Source of the DNA: a virus | IMG/VR virus record: IMGVR_UViG_3300029309_000064 | Span: 1-51,660 of that record | DNA: 51,660 nucleotides | Reading direction: 5' to 3' (one strand) | In this document: one piece after another, positions 50,600 to 51,660 of the stretch | How positions within the stretch are numbered: the stretch's first letter is position 1 | Layout: every line of letters starts with the position of its first letter | Made by a program: the position numbers and the translations under genes | The notes under the pieces: model-generated | What the model was told of the DNA's origin: nothing | Seen by the model: the letters and a program-made list of their open reading frames with translations, nothing else | The model's database searches: none

Positions 50600-51061
50600 C
50601 TATCTAGTTCCTATCCAAACAAAGCCGAAGATAGCGCCAAGGCCCAAAAGGAATACAGCAATCCCTGTTGCCCACTCGATGATTGCTTGTTTAATTTCCA
50701 TTTGTCTATGTTCATGTTCACGTTTTTGCTTCCTTAAATCCGCTTCAATCGCTAATATCTCCTGCCACTTACTAGGGCCATACATAACGGAGATGTACTC
50801 TTTTAGCTCCTGTCTCATAGATGCGGCTTTCTGCTTTGCAGCAAAGATTTCCATAGCTTGAGCTTGTACACCACCGCCTAATGTTTTATACCATGCAGGT
50901 TTCTGGTTTTGTTTTTCAGCGAAGTCAAGGTCAGCTATAGATCCTGCCCACTTAGACAGTTGACCACCCATGTCTTGTAAGTCCTTCCCGACTGCTATCC
51001 CCTTCTTGAGCATCTGAAATGCTGCAGAAGCGCCAGCCAAGGCCGTTACTGGATCAATCAT
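50600..51061 (-). CDS. Virion or membrane-associated protein (153 residues)
   Basis: Begins MIDPVTALAGASAAFQMLKK then GIAVGKDLQDMGGQLSKWAG, has a long charged coil (ADLRKQKREHEHRQMEIKQA) and ends in one membrane segment (GIAVFLLGLGAIFGFVWIG). This layout (MIDPxTA start, coil, C-terminal anchor) is recurrent in marine phages near fibre genes. It may be an internal virion or lysis accessory. It follows the 78-residue gene by ATGA. Confidence 0.6.
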   Translation of the reverse strand: MIDPVTALAGASAAFQMLKKGIAVGKDLQDMGGQLSKWAGSIADLDFAEKQNQKPAWYKTLGGGVQAQAMEIFAAKQKAASMRQELKEYISVMYGPSKWQEILAIEADLRKQKREHEHRQMEIKQAIIEWATGIAVFLLGLGAIFGFVWIGTR

Positions 51062-51294
51062 CTGCGCTCTATGATTCTATCTAGCTTTGCGTCTAGAGCC
51101 TCCAGCCTATCTATTATTCTGTTCATGTCGCTGTTTGCCTCCACCTTAGTCATGTAGTCACGAGCCATCTCCTCTCGCGTCTTATTTAGTAGGACTTGCA
51201 TACGTTGTGTTTCTGTGTGTTGACTACGGATAATCCAGCCTACTATACCAAGTAGGCCAGTTAGTCCAGCACTCCATAGCAACTCCATTTCCAT
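51058..51294 (-). CDS. Small membrane-anchored coiled-coil protein (78 residues)
   Basis: One N-terminal span (LLWSAGLTGLLGIVGWII) is followed by a helical coil (LLNKTREEMARDYMTKVEAN) and a second coil (DRLEALDAKLDRIIERR). The single-anchor plus coil architecture is like class III holins or i-spanins, but neither is proven. Ends by ATGA overlap with the next gene; starts 1 nt after the previous stop. Confidence 0.58.
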   Translation of the reverse strand: MEMELLWSAGLTGLLGIVGWIIRSQHTETQRMQVLLNKTREEMARDYMTKVEANSDMNRIIDRLEALDAKLDRIIERR

Positions 51295-51295
51295 C

Positions 51296-51604
51296 CTACC
51301 AAGGAACTCCGCTCATGGTTGGTGGGTTCTTAAGATTATCTATGCCTTTCGCAAGATTTGCTTCGGTTGCATCCTTGTCTACCTGCGCTTGGACCCATGC
51401 AATGCAGTTAGCTTCTGTAACGCTGTCATAAGCAATAAAGTTGCTATCTGATGGGTCAGGAGTGTGGCTTGTCATGCCATATGAGCTTACAATATGCTCA
51501 CCATCAACTGCTGTGCACCGCCAGTGCAAGGTCTGTATGCCTTTGCTACCACTTGCTGTTTCGTATTCAGTTTGATCAATAGTCCATGTGTATTCGATTG
51601 CCAT
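51296..51604 (-). CDS. Small protein downstream of tail fibre (102 residues)
   Basis: ATG 51,604 has AAGGAG upstream, located inside the end of the fibre gene. The protein is beta-rich with Trp (MAIEYTWTIDQTEYETASGS; LHWRCTAVDGEHIVSSYG), then SDSNFIAYDSVTEANCIAWV and NPPTMSGVPW. Proteins of this DxxYDSVTE...W pattern follow fibre genes in many marine phages; a fibre or assembly role is inferred. Confidence 0.62.
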   Translation of the reverse strand: MAIEYTWTIDQTEYETASGSKGIQTLHWRCTAVDGEHIVSSYGMTSHTPDPSDSNFIAYDSVTEANCIAWVQAQVDKDATEANLAKGIDNLKNPPTMSGVPW

Positions 51605-51606
51605 TT

Positions 51607-51660
51607 TTATGCTCCTTCTAAGGCTGTAATACGTGCTTCTAATTCTTGGATGGTTTTAAC
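51607..51660 (-). CDS. C-terminal end of a tail fibre gene (cut by window end)
   Basis: Reading from 51,660 down gives VKTIQELEARITALEGA and a TAA stop at 51,609..51,607. A short heptad coil followed directly by the stop is the usual end of S74-type phage tail fibres. It is probably the missing end of the gene truncated at position 1, but joining the two window ends directly puts TGT-TAA in frame, so sequence is missing between them. Confidence 0.6.
   Translation of the reverse strand, partial: VKTIQELEARITALEGA

Noticed and set aside
1-51660. Simple circular closure of the window
   Set aside because: Joining end to start places TGT then TAA in the fibre frame and leaves out the expected C-terminal domain; no terminal repeat was seen.
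1-51660. Phage RNA polymerase, methanesulfonate monooxygenase or other sulfur/photosynthesis auxiliary genes
   Set aside because: Looked for their signatures because related marine phages can carry them; none found.

Overview
The window looks like an almost complete genome of a marine tailed phage with a short (podovirus-type) tail. It is AT-rich, gene-dense and has two opposed transcription blocks. The family A DNA polymerase carries a DnaJ-type zinc-finger insertion next to its exonuclease domain. From memory this is the hallmark of the HMO-2011 type of marine podoviruses, first isolated on SAR116 and later on other marine alphaproteobacteria, so an alphaproteobacterial host is my best inference. 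I could not run a search. No phage RNA polymerase is visible, and two sigma70-like promoters are, so the phage probably relies on host polymerase.

Layout. A minus-strand late block runs from 19,593 down to 1. It very probably continues from 51,660 down to 39,211, because both window ends fall in what looks like one tail-fibre gene (N-terminal 269 codons at 808..1, C-terminal coiled-coil end at 51,660..51,607) with an unsequenced gap between them. In order of transcription the block encodes: a cluster of small basic and membrane proteins; terminase small and large subunits; portal; scaffold; major capsid protein; small virion proteins; a beta-propeller fibre-like protein; Ig-like protein; tail adaptor; tail nozzle; tail fibre; small membrane proteins; and a series of very large internal-virion-type proteins, including one with a lysozyme domain and one with about 14 Asn-Gln-Gln repeats. 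A plus-strand early and middle block (20,956-39,196) starts with about a dozen small unknown genes and a tRNA-like element. It continues with a tyrosine integrase, an HNH-HTH protein, a TOPRIM primase, a PD-(D/E)XK-like protein, ThyX, GMP reductase, DnaB-like helicase, DNA polymerase, an acidic-tailed candidate ssDNA-binding protein, a Cas4/RecB-like nuclease, a T7 endonuclease I-like resolvase, DUF3310, MazG, a DoxX-like membrane protein and a cobalamin-dependent ribonucleotide reductase.

The blocks diverge from a 1.36-kb non-coding region (19,594-20,955) that is extremely AT-rich on its late-gene side, with direct repeats, a long hairpin and a candidate late promoter; it is the best origin and control-region candidate. 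They converge at 39,186-39,203 on a hairpin that could terminate transcription in both directions.

How it fits together. The early block supplies dNTPs by salvage and de novo synthesis (GuaC, ThyX, NrdJ, MazG), a T7-style replisome with primase and helicase as separate proteins, and recombination nucleases. The integrase suggests at least potential for lysogeny. The late block packages and builds the virion. The most unexplained signals are a GC-rich octamer (GCGCTGGG) dispersed at 16 or more loci in all frames, the non-canonical tRNA-like cloverleaf at 22,736-22,830, and a short glycine-pair motif shared by neighbouring late proteins.
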